From CBDCFL01 sp050300875 (GTDB lineage Bacteria; Pseudomonadota; Alphaproteobacteria; Rhodobacterales; Rhodobacteraceae): a stretch of DNA of 14,056 nt. Position numbers and translations under genes: made by a program. The stretch spans positions 1 through 14,056 of the forward strand of contig JBNKYL010000230.1 in assembly GCA_050300875.1 (NCBI GenBank). Reading direction: 5' to 3'. Each line of letters opens with the position of its first letter. Within the stretch, counting starts at the first letter, position 1. A model generated the notes under the pieces. It was given only the letters and a program-made list of their open reading frames with translations. It did not search any database and had not been told where the DNA came from. Shown piece after piece: positions 7,171-14,056 of this stretch.

Positions 7171-7193
7171 CCATTTGTTAACCATACCTAACC
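7167..7193 (+). promoter_or_regulatory. CtrA-type binding box with tandem TTAACC repeats
   Basis: TTAACCATTTGTTAA (7167-7181) is an exact TTAA-N7-TTAA match to the full CtrA box of alphaproteobacteria; both halves read TTAACCAT. A third, partial copy, CTAACC, lies at 7188-7193, so the copies start at 7167, 7178 and 7188, about one helical turn apart. The site covers the stop codon of the PaiB-like gene and lies about 120 bases before the GGDEF-EAL start. In roseobacters CtrA controls motility and c-di-GMP genes, which fits the downstream gene. Binding itself is inferred. Confidence 0.65.
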
Positions 7194-7295
7194 AAAGATG
7201 AACGCCGGGAAGTAACGCGAAAGATACGTCCGGATCTTGGTTTTCGTTCTACGACGGGTCAAAGAGACAGAAGATTTCCGCGACTTCGCTCGTTC

Positions 7296-7302
7296 AGGGA
7301 GG
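7296..7302 (+). promoter_or_regulatory. Ribosome binding site supporting a TTG start
   Basis: AGGGAGG sits eight bases before the TTG at 7311. No ATG or GTG in the right frame has a comparable element nearby, so TTG 7311 is the best start for the GGDEF-EAL protein. Confidence 0.75.
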
Positions 7303-7310
7303 CCGCGCCA

Positions 7311-9098
7311 TTGACCGTCGCGGAACATTCGAGTGCCGCGCTCGAACGAACGCTATCGGGATTGAACGATCCGACATTCGTTCGGCAGGTTCAGGATTCC
7401 GTGCGCCGCATATGTCGGGCAAGCGCCGTCGTTCTGGAAATCATTAAGCATTCCAGCGCATTACAGCCGCCTCCTGATGCCGAAAGCGACGATGCGATTG
7501 TCCTTGCCCATGACCTGGTCACCTTTGCCGCCGAACAGGGCCGTATCAACAGGATGCACATTGCACAGCGACATGACCGGCAAGGCGTGCCATTTCGCTT
7601 TGTGCTGGTCCCATTGTCGCTACATGACGAAGTCTTTGGCGCCTGCACCCTGGCCATTGCCGAATCTCAATGGGATGATCTGACAGGCCGCGAGATTTGC
7701 GAAAGCGTTGGGGCGCTCGTTTCATTGCTGGTGGCGGATTTCTGTTCGAAAACCGATCTTGAAATTGATCTGATCGACATGCAGCGCCGCATCGACCGCA
7801 TGACGCGTCGTGCTGAAACAGATCCGCTTACGCTTGTCGAAAACAAGGCATCCTTTGAAAAAAAGGCTCAGGCCCGGCTAAGTGTCTCGTCGGGTGCGGT
7901 CGCGTTGTTGGTCCTGGATGTCGACAATTTCAAAAAGGTCAACGACATATTTGGCCATCAATTCGGTGACAACTACCTTCGCAACGTCGCGGTCGCGTTA
8001 CAGCGCACATGCCCTTCTGGAACATTGATCGGTCGGATCGGCGGCGACGAGTTTTGCGTCCTGCTTGAACTCCCTTCGTCCACGCAAAGCTTTCTGGACA
8101 GCATCGACAAGCAACTGCGGGCCTTCCTGCAGCGCGGCGCTGCGCTCATGGGGAAGCCAGAACTGGCACGTGTGAGCATTGGCGTGGCGATCTTCCCGAT
8201 GCAGGCGCTCGACTATCACAGCCTGTTCAGCGCGGCAGATGCCGCGCTCTACGCGTCCAAGCGGTCAGGACGCAACACGACCACGACGTACAACGCAGCG
8301 ATGAAGGCGCTGCTGCGGCACCGTGATTTCGCTGAGTATTTTTTCCGTTCGCTCGAAGAAGAACGGATCGTCGCGCATTTTCAACCTATTATCGACCTGA
8401 CTTCGCGCCGCTGCGTCGGATACGAGGCCTTGGCCAGGTGGCATGATGCAGCCAACGGCATCATGACGCCAAAATCGTTCGAGGCGGTCTTTCAGGATTA
8501 CCGCATGGCCAGCGCATTGTCCGTGCGCATCATAGGCAATGCGCTGGACAATGTGCGAAAGCTTCCGGGGTTTTACGATAATGAAGCAGCCACGCTCTGG
8601 TTCAATCTCACCCGCTTTGACCTCGTGAACCCGGAATTCGTGTTTGAAATGCAATCCGCCCTGTCGCGCAACCGTTTGAATTGGGATCGCGTCGTGATCG
8701 AGCTGACCGAACGCGTCATGTTGGGCGAACGCAGCGGGCAAGTTTACCGGTCACTTGAAGAAATTCGTCGAAGGGGCGGGCGCGTTGCTTTCGACGATTT
8801 CGGCACCGGCCATGCCGGGCTGCTGCATGTCAAGGACTGGCCCGTGGATATCATCAAGATCGACCGTTCGTTCACCAGCGAGATAGGCATATCCGAACGC
8901 GACCGGATTGTGGTGCAGGCGCTTTTGCAGATTGCATCGTCCATGGGTCAGGACGTGGTGGCGGAAGGTATAGAAACGGCAGAGCAGCTTGAAACCCTGG
9001 TCGAAATGGGGTGCCGCTATGGCCAAGGTTTCCTGTTCGCGGAACCTCGATCTGCCCTCGAATTCGCCGAAGCACCCGCCCGCTATGATGTGGCCTGA
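7311..9098 (+). CDS. GGDEF-EAL protein, predicted dual diguanylate cyclase/phosphodiesterase
   Basis: 595 residues, no membrane helix, so probably cytoplasmic. Residues about 10-150 look like a GAF-type sensor domain (alternating strands, FRFVLVPLSLHDEVFGACTLAI). A short linker helix leads to a GGDEF domain (about 165-335) with DVDNFKKVND metal and substrate residues and intact GGDEF at 244-248. The RxxD inhibitory site is absent: the aligned residues are P-S-G-T. The EAL domain (about 345-590) keeps EAL 372-374, WFNLTR, ELTERVML, DDFGTG, IKIDRSF, AEGIET and GQGFLF, so all usual catalytic positions are present. It could make c-di-GMP from GTP and cleave it to pGpG, with the GAF-like part choosing the direction. 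The start is TTG. The 3' end overlaps the convergent kinase gene by 16 bases. Confidence 0.93.
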   Translation: MTVAEHSSAALERTLSGLNDPTFVRQVQDSVRRICRASAVVLEIIKHSSALQPPPDAESDDAIVLAHDLVTFAAEQGRINRMHIAQRHDRQGVPFRFVLVPLSLHDEVFGACTLAIAESQWDDLTGREICESVGALVSLLVADFCSKTDLEIDLIDMQRRIDRMTRRAETDPLTLVENKASFEKKAQARLSVSSGAVALLVLDVDNFKKVNDIFGHQFGDNYLRNVAVALQRTCPSGTLIGRIGGDEFCVLLELPSSTQSFLDSIDKQLRAFLQRGAALMGKPELARVSIGVAIFPMQALDYHSLFSAADAALYASKRSGRNTTTTYNAAMKALLRHRDFAEYFFRSLEEERIVAHFQPIIDLTSRRCVGYEALARWHDAANGIMTPKSFEAVFQDYRMASALSVRIIGNALDNVRKLPGFYDNEAATLWFNLTRFDLVNPEFVFEMQSALSRNRLNWDRVVIELTERVMLGERSGQVYRSLEEIRRRGGRVAFDDFGTGHAGLLHVKDWPVDIIKIDRSFTSEIGISERDRIVVQALLQIASSMGQDVVAEGIETAEQLETLVEMGCRYGQGFLFAEPRSALEFAEAPARYDVA

Positions 9099-11044
9099 TG
9101 GCCCGAGCCCAGTTCCTGGGGCCCCGGCTTGCCGTTTTCCGACAACACCAGTGGCATCCGCATGACGGCGCGGGTTCCATGCGGTTCATGGGCGAGCAGT
9201 TCAAACGTGCCACCGACACGGCGCACGAATGTGTCGACAAGTGTCAAACCAATCCCGCGTCCGCCAAGTTCGGATCGGGTCGTGAAATAGGGGTCGCGCA
9301 CCCGCCCGATCAAGTCCTCGGTGATTCCCGGCCCATCATCCGAGACTGTGACTTCGATCATGCCGTCCTGTTCGGATACGGTCAGATGGATTTCTCCCCG
9401 TTCGTGCCCCGCTTCGATGATCGCGTTTCGTGCATTTGCCAACAGATTCAACGCGGCACTTTCCAGATCAGTCCTGACACAGCTCAGCAGCAACGGGCGA
9501 TCGGGAAAACTGACGTCGAATTTGATGATAGCCGGCATCACGCGACTTGCCAGGCGTGCCATTGGACGAAGCACTTCAACCATATCCAAAAGGGCCGGTT
9601 CCCTTTCTTTATTGCGGCTCATTTCCAGCAATTCACGTGTAAGATCCGTACCGCGCCGACATGCCTGCAGGATCGCGTCCAGATTTTTGGCCTCTTGAGC
9701 CGTTGCACCGTCCAGCCGGGCGCTTTCGGCCGATATCTGGACGATGCCCAGCACACTTGCCAGTTCGTGCGCGATGCCCCAGGTCAGTTGTCCAATGCCT
9801 TCTGATCGCTGGTCTTCAGAAAGCCCCTCACGCAGCAACCAGCTTTCGGTCTGATCTTCGATCGAAAGGAAGAACAGCGGCAAGTCGTCCCGTTCACCGG
9901 GCAGCCGGATCGCGGAAAGGCGCAGAAATCGTTCGCGCCCGTATTGGTCGGTCCAGCCCGCGTGAACATACTGGTCAGCCTGGTTCTGGATCAGGCGGCG
10001 AACGGGGTGATCCGGCCCAACCAGATCGCGCCGGTCCGACATCGAAATGAATCGCTCCGACAGCAGCCAATCGCCGCTATCACCCAAATGCCCAAAGATT
10101 TCCCTGGCAACTTCATTGCGCATGCGCAGGGATCCCGTCACGTCCAAAACGAAAACCGCGACGGCGTCGATACCATCGATGACGGCCCGCAAGCGCGCGT
10201 TTTCGCGTTCAGCCTGCGCTTGACGTTGGTTCTCTTGATTGGCGGTCCCAAGAATGATCGCGAAGGCACCACAAACCGTCAAAACGGTAATAATCCCGAC
10301 ATGGAAGCCATTGTTGCGCCACGCATCGCTGACCAGGTGCAGACCAGCATAGCCAAAGAAGATCGGGCCGATGATCGCAAGGGGCAAAAATCGCCGTGCA
10401 GTTTGCCCGCCTGGACCGTCCGACAACAGCGTAGCCACCCAGCCGGTTTCATAGAATGAAAGCAACAAGGCAGAAAACAGCAGGAAGGCGATTGTTGCCG
10501 TCTGCGGTGACATTGCGGCCAGGAAACCCACCTGCCACAGTGATTCTGGGTCCAAAAGGTAAGCTGCCAGCGGCAAAAGTGCGAATGCGGCACCTAACGA
10601 CGCTATCACTAGCGCCGTTAGGCGACTGGCTGGCGCTTGCGCAAGGGCGACCACGATAGCGATGGCGAACAGCACGAATTCAATTGCTGTTCCCCTCGAC
10701 ATCCTGTCGGCGCCCGCGCCCGACGGGTTTCCGATGAGCTCTGTATAACCAGTGATCATCGCGATCAGTACTGCTGCCCCGAAGATCACAAGTTTGTAAT
10801 GCGTCAGGCGGTAGTTCAGGGCAATAAGGGCGATGGCGCTCAGACCGGCGCAAATCAATGTCGACCTGACGATTGCTGGAAATCCGGGCAGCACTCGAGT
10901 CAGCGGTTCGTACCCCATTGTCCAGCCGCCGACATAAATGACGGTGACGATGGCCAAGGTCATCCAGGCCACCCCGCGCTGGAAAGCCCACGCACGCGCT
11001 GCGCTGATCTTTCCGTTCAGTACTGTCGGCCATGTCTGACCCAT
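9083..11044 (-). CDS. Membrane-bound sensor histidine kinase with PAS-like domain
   Basis: 653 residues. The N-terminal 270 residues contain about eight predicted membrane helices (roughly 27-45, 60-78, 83-101, 119-137, 142-164, 171-198, 220-238, 250-268) that do not match a sensor family I can name. A coiled stretch (268-287) leads to a PAS-like domain (about 285-395). The kinase core follows: H-box GIAHELASVLG with H426, N-box NLLANARNA (N537), G1 DDGPGI (569-574) and G2 GGRGIGL (594-600). The H-box layout resembles HisKA kinases of the GIAHDFNNLL type. There is no attached receiver; the partner is probably the receiver gene 59 bases upstream on the same strand. The start at 11044 has GAGGAG five bases before it, a short spacing. 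The last 16 bases overlap the convergent GGDEF-EAL gene. Confidence 0.9.
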   Translation of the reverse strand: MGQTWPTVLNGKISAARAWAFQRGVAWMTLAIVTVIYVGGWTMGYEPLTRVLPGFPAIVRSTLICAGLSAIALIALNYRLTHYKLVIFGAAVLIAMITGYTELIGNPSGAGADRMSRGTAIEFVLFAIAIVVALAQAPASRLTALVIASLGAAFALLPLAAYLLDPESLWQVGFLAAMSPQTATIAFLLFSALLLSFYETGWVATLLSDGPGGQTARRFLPLAIIGPIFFGYAGLHLVSDAWRNNGFHVGIITVLTVCGAFAIILGTANQENQRQAQAERENARLRAVIDGIDAVAVFVLDVTGSLRMRNEVAREIFGHLGDSGDWLLSERFISMSDRRDLVGPDHPVRRLIQNQADQYVHAGWTDQYGRERFLRLSAIRLPGERDDLPLFFLSIEDQTESWLLREGLSEDQRSEGIGQLTWGIAHELASVLGIVQISAESARLDGATAQEAKNLDAILQACRRGTDLTRELLEMSRNKEREPALLDMVEVLRPMARLASRVMPAIIKFDVSFPDRPLLLSCVRTDLESAALNLLANARNAIIEAGHERGEIHLTVSEQDGMIEVTVSDDGPGITEDLIGRVRDPYFTTRSELGGRGIGLTLVDTFVRRVGGTFELLAHEPHGTRAVMRMPLVLSENGKPGPQELGSGHQATS

Positions 11045-11103
11045 ATGTGCTCCTCGAGATCAGGGCTTTGGTCAAGTCGCTTCGATCGGGCCAGCCTTCT
11101 TGG

Positions 11104-11469
11104 TCATCCCTTCAGGCAATTGCGTATCAGTGTATCGATTTCCGACAAACTGGTAGTCTTTTGAATCCGCGCCGCCGCTTCGCGCAATCCTTTGCGAAAA
11201 ACGGGTGAATCGGCGATCTGCGGGCGCCCGGTGGCAACGATAATGGGGAATATATGACCTCGGGCACGCAGGTCATGGACCAGCGAAATCGCCCCTCCGC
11301 CCTCCATGATCATGTCGACAATGGCAATATCCACCTGCAATTGCTCAAGCAGGGTCAGCGCTTCGGCGGCAGATGCCGCGGTGGTCACCTCGTACCCCAG
11401 GACGGTCAGGCCTTCTGCTAGTGCATCAAGATAAGCCAGATCATCATCGACGATAATAACGTGAGCCAA
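11104..11469 (-). CDS. Single-domain CheY-like response regulator
   Basis: 121 residues forming only a receiver domain. The acidic cluster D8-D9-D10 follows the first strand (HVIIVDDD), the phosphorylated aspartate is D52 (IAIVDMIMEGGG), T80 ends strand four (IIVATG), and K104 (IQKTTS) closes the active site. There is no DNA-binding or enzymatic output, so it must act by contact with another protein or as a phosphate shuttle or sink. It is the first gene of a minus-strand pair with the histidine kinase, and diverges from the CheB-CheR gene. The start codon is TTG at 11469-11467, backed by AAGGAG eight bases upstream. The extension M54-EGGGA after the aspartate is like that of receivers found with hybrid CheB/CheR proteins, but this is an impression. 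Confidence 0.9.
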   Translation of the reverse strand: MAHVIIVDDDLAYLDALAEGLTVLGYEVTTAASAAEALTLLEQLQVDIAIVDMIMEGGGAISLVHDLRARGHIFPIIVATGRPQIADSPVFRKGLREAAARIQKTTSLSEIDTLIRNCLKG

Positions 11470-11477
11470 AGCGCGCT

Positions 11478-11483
11478 CTCCTT
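11478..11483 (-). promoter_or_regulatory. Ribosome binding site supporting a TTG start of the receiver gene
   Basis: On the minus strand AAGGAG lies eight bases before TTG (11469-11467). The codon is followed by A-H-V-I-I-V-D-D-D, the correct N-terminal distance to the acidic cluster of a receiver, so TTG is the likely start. Confidence 0.75.
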
Positions 11484-11547
11484 TGGATTGAATTGCATGC
11501 AGCCTATGCTAGTATACGTTTAGTTAACTTTTTTCAGGAGCGCCAGA
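11484..11547. promoter_or_regulatory. Divergent intergenic region between receiver and CheB-CheR genes
   Basis: This short A+T-rich gap must hold the promoters for both directions. Visible elements are TATACT on the minus strand (11511-11516), which could be a -10 box but has no good -35 partner; the palindrome AGTTAACT (11522-11529), containing a GTTAAC that could be a single CtrA-like half-site; and CAGGAG (11535-11540), the ribosome site of the CheB-CheR gene seven bases before its ATG. No promoter can be called firmly. Confidence 0.4.
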
Positions 11548-14056
11548 ATGCCAGACAATGGCGCAGAAAATGTTCAACGCGACGACATACCGCTTGTGGC
11601 CATCGGTGCGTCAGCCGGCGGGCTCGAACCCCTTGAAAACTTTTTCAACGCTCTGACCGAACATACTGACGCGACCTTCGTTATCGTTCAGCACCTGTCG
11701 CCCGACTACCGGTCGATGATGAACGAAATTCTTTCGCGCCGTTCCAGCTTGCCGATCCGGCATATCGACGATGGCATGACGCTTGCGCCAAGCACGATCT
11801 ACCTGAACCGGCCGAACATGTTTGTTGAACTTGAAAACAACACGTTTCGCACCTTCCGCTACCGCGATGGCGACGGCCTGCCGCATTTGCCCATCGACCG
11901 GTTGTTTCAATCTCTGACCGGACGCGATCCCAATCGAACCATCGGCGTGATCATGTCGGGGTCTGGCACTGACGGCACACGCGGCGCCAAGGCGCTTCAC
12001 GATGTCGGCGCGGCCATTCTTGTTCAATCCACCAATGAAGCAGCTTTTGCGTCCATGCCGCGCTCGGTGCTGCTGTCGGGGGCGGTGGACCGCATTCTGA
12101 ACTCGGGCGAAATGCCGCCCATCATCCGTGACATCTTTACCTACGGAAAAACAGGATCAGTGAAATCAGGCGAGCCCGTGGAAAAAGGTCTGCAATTGAT
12201 CCTGCGCGACCTCGAACTGCACCATAATATCGACTTCAACCACTACAAACCCGCCAGCGTCCACCGTCGGATCGAACGCCGGCAATTCCTGCGCGGCCAT
12301 GTGGATCTTGACGAATACGGCGAGTTTCTGAACGAAAACCCCGAAGCGCTCGACGAACTGTTCCATGACCTTCTGATCGGCGTCACCGAATTTTACCGCG
12401 ATCCTGATGCGATCAAGGCGCTGCGAACGAAGGTTCTGGACAAACTGGCCGCACGCGCGGACACGTCGCCGCTCAAGGTCTGGATACCCGGCTGTGCCAG
12501 CGGCGAAGAGGCTTACACGATCGCGATTGAACTGAGCGAGGCGCTGACCGAGGCCGGCAAGGAAAGGCGGTTTCGCATCATTGCCACGGATGTCCACAAC
12601 CGTTCCATCGAAACGGCATCGCGCGGCCTCTACAGCGAAGAAAAGATCGAAAACGTCCCCGAACACTTGCGCGAAAAATACTTCGTCAAAGCCAATGACA
12701 AATACCTGATCGACCCGGCCCTGCGCCAAAAGATCATCTTTTCGGTTCATAATGTCCTGAGCGATCCGCCCTTCATGAACCTCGATCTGATTTCATGCCG
12801 TAACATGTTGATTTATCTAAACGAAAATCCGCAAGCCAGCGTGATTTCGATGTTCCTGTTTGGCCTGCGCAAAAACGGCTACCTGTTGCTGGGCGCATCC
12901 GAAAGCGTCGGCAGCAATTCCAATGCCTTCGAAACCATCGATGCCCGCTGGCGCATCTTCCGAAAGGTATTGGGCGTGCGCGCCAGCGAAAGCTCGGGCT
13001 TGATACCGCGCAGGGGCATGGGCACGTCCTTTGCTGCCGCAAATACGGATCGGCACGTCGTACCAGGTCAGCGCAAGCCTTTCGTTCGCGAAGTGGGGGA
13101 ACTTCGGTCGCGCGAAACCCTGATGCGCAGCTACAACGCCTTGCTGAAACGCTACGCGCCTTCGTCGATCCTTTTGACGGTGGACAGCAAGGTGCTGAAT
13201 TGGTTCGGCGCGGCTGGCACGTTCATCGACACTATGAACAACCTCGCAGAATGGACCGTGCAGGAAATCGTGCATCCGGACCTGCATTTCGCCATAAATG
13301 TCGGCGTCGAAAAATTGCGCCAGGGCCAATTCGAAACCCATGTCCGGCGTATCGAGGTCAATCTGGGCGATGGCAATGTGAAATCCTGCATGGTCGAGGT
13401 CGAACCTCTCGACGATGGTAGTGACGAACGCCTGATCCTGGCAAAGATCGAAATCTTGCCCGACGCTTCCGAACAGGCACGGGACCAGGAAACAGCGGAC
13501 AAGGCCCAAAAGCCAAACGGTTCAACGCAGGACGGCACGGTTCTGACCAGCCGCATCCACGAACTTGAACGCGACCTGCGCCTGACCGAAGAAACGCTGC
13601 AACACGTCACCGAACGTCTGGAAGCCAGCGGTGAAGAACTGCAGGCGTCAAACGAGGAACTTCAGGCTTCGAACGAAGAATTGCAGGCCTCCAACGAAGA
13701 ACTGCAAAGCTCGAACGAAGAATTGCATGCGGTGAACGAAGAACTGGTTTCCCTGAGTGCCGAACACGAACGCAAGATCGAACTTCTGTCAGAGCTCAAC
13801 CAGAACACTGAAATCGTCCTGCGTGTGCTCAATACCGGCATCATCCTGTTGGACAACCAAAAGCGTATCCTGCGCTTCAGCACGTTGATCGAACGCGATT
13901 TTCTGCTGCAGGCCCATGACGTCGAACGCTCGATTGCAACGGTCGGTCCGCGGCTGGGCTTTGTCGATCTTGAAAAGATGTTGGACGAGCTTGCCGAAAA
14001 GGGCACGCCGCTTTCTGCCAAGGGGCCGCATGACGGCCGCGACTTGTCCGTCGATG
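11548..14056 (+). CDS. CheB-CheR fusion protein with coiled coil and PAS-like region (runs off the right edge)
   Basis: 836 residues are present and the frame is open at the window edge. Residues about 14-195 are a CheB methylesterase domain with the serine-histidine-aspartate set S22 (GASAGG), H49 (VQHLS) and D142 (GSGTDGTRG), and no preceding receiver. Residues about 210-480 are a CheR methyltransferase domain, with VTEFYRD, the SAM-binding loop GCASGEEAY (315-323) and ISCRNMLIYL (415-424). A PAS-like segment follows (about 530-640), then a coiled coil with five EELQxSN-like heptads (696-733), then a further PAS-like segment (from about 750) at the edge. Known relatives often continue into a histidine kinase. 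Classical CheB and CheR set receptor methylation in chemotaxis; the fused form probably serves an alternative sensory pathway with the adjacent divergent receiver and kinase. CAGGAG is seven bases before the ATG. Confidence 0.94.
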   Translation, partial: MPDNGAENVQRDDIPLVAIGASAGGLEPLENFFNALTEHTDATFVIVQHLSPDYRSMMNEILSRRSSLPIRHIDDGMTLAPSTIYLNRPNMFVELENNTFRTFRYRDGDGLPHLPIDRLFQSLTGRDPNRTIGVIMSGSGTDGTRGAKALHDVGAAILVQSTNEAAFASMPRSVLLSGAVDRILNSGEMPPIIRDIFTYGKTGSVKSGEPVEKGLQLILRDLELHHNIDFNHYKPASVHRRIERRQFLRGHVDLDEYGEFLNENPEALDELFHDLLIGVTEFYRDPDAIKALRTKVLDKLAARADTSPLKVWIPGCASGEEAYTIAIELSEALTEAGKERRFRIIATDVHNRSIETASRGLYSEEKIENVPEHLREKYFVKANDKYLIDPALRQKIIFSVHNVLSDPPFMNLDLISCRNMLIYLNENPQASVISMFLFGLRKNGYLLLGASESVGSNSNAFETIDARWRIFRKVLGVRASESSGLIPRRGMGTSFAAANTDRHVVPGQRKPFVREVGELRSRETLMRSYNALLKRYAPSSILLTVDSKVLNWFGAAGTFIDTMNNLAEWTVQEIVHPDLHFAINVGVEKLRQGQFETHVRRIEVNLGDGNVKSCMVEVEPLDDGSDERLILAKIEILPDASEQARDQETADKAQKPNGSTQDGTVLTSRIHELERDLRLTEETLQHVTERLEASGEELQASNEELQASNEELQASNEELQSSNEELHAVNEELVSLSAEHERKIELLSELNQNTEIVLRVLNTGIILLDNQKRILRFSTLIERDFLLQAHDVERSIATVGPRLGFVDLEKMLDELAEKGTPLSAKGPHDGRDLSVD
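13633..13737 (+). repeat. Five tandem 21-bp units encoding heptads of a coiled coil
   Basis: Five in-frame 21-base units of the type GAAGAACTGCAGGCNTCNAAC encode EELQASN, EELQASN, EELQASN, EELQSSN and EELHAVN (residues 696-730), followed by a sixth partial EEL. Third codon positions differ between units while the protein is nearly constant, so the repeat is kept by selection on the heptad rather than being a recent DNA duplication. It links the methyltransferase/PAS part to the next sensory domain. Confidence 0.85.

Noticed and set aside
9117..9126. GGGGCCCC-containing palindrome near the convergent gene ends as a bidirectional terminator
   Set aside because: It is short, has no loop room or T-tract, and lies within the kinase coding region.
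11522..11529. AGTTAACT as a full CtrA box in the divergent region
   Set aside because: There is only one TTAA; no second half lies seven bases away, so it is at most a half-site and may be chance.
13633..13737. Evenly spaced repeats that could suggest a CRISPR-like or satellite array
   Set aside because: The 21-bp units are contiguous, in frame, without spacers, and encode a coiled coil.

Overview
The window looks like chromosomal DNA of an alphaproteobacterium, most likely of the Rhodobacterales/roseobacter group. This rests on the high G+C codon use, a CtrA-type box (TTAA-N7-TTAA), and the gene families present. The assignment is an inference; no rRNA or other taxonomic marker is visible. 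There are no mobile elements, tRNAs, rRNAs or CRISPR arrays. Genes are packed tightly and no gap exceeds about 150 bases.

Region 1 (1-3597, plus strand) is a sulfur-handling cluster. It holds the tail of a YeeE/YedE membrane protein, a second YeeE/YedE half-protein that overlaps it, an ETHE1-like persulfide dioxygenase, a small DUF442 (TIGR01244) rhodanese/phosphatase-like protein, a perfect 11-bp hairpin, and a SulP anion permease with a STAS domain. The set fits the bigR/blh type of persulfide (H2S) detoxification locus: import or handling of a sulfur species, oxidation of persulfide to sulfite, sulfur transfer, and movement of the oxidised anion. The Blh protein, often one DUF442-MBL fusion, is here two separate genes.

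Region 2 (3594-6485, plus) is a self-contained copper module. A MerR-type promoter (19-bp spacer with a perfect 7-bp dyad) has its -35 box overlapping the SulP stop codon. It drives a P1B-1 copper ATPase (CopA) followed, with a 4-nt overlap, by a CueR-type regulator carrying the Cu(I)-binding C-x7-C loop. The regulator therefore probably controls its own operon.

A PaiB-like FMN-binding protein follows (6556-7170).

Region 3 (7167-14056) is a signalling cluster. A CtrA-like box lies over the stop codon of the PaiB-like gene and upstream of a GAF-like/GGDEF/EAL protein that starts at TTG. Converging on it is a minus-strand pair: a single-domain CheY-like receiver (also TTG start), then a histidine kinase with about eight membrane helices. 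Diverging from the receiver is a CheB-CheR fusion with a heptad-repeat coiled coil and a PAS-like region, cut off by the right edge. Together they suggest a non-canonical phosphorelay or chemosensory pathway linked to c-di-GMP, possibly under CtrA control. No single component is of an unknown type; the novelty lies in the arrangement.
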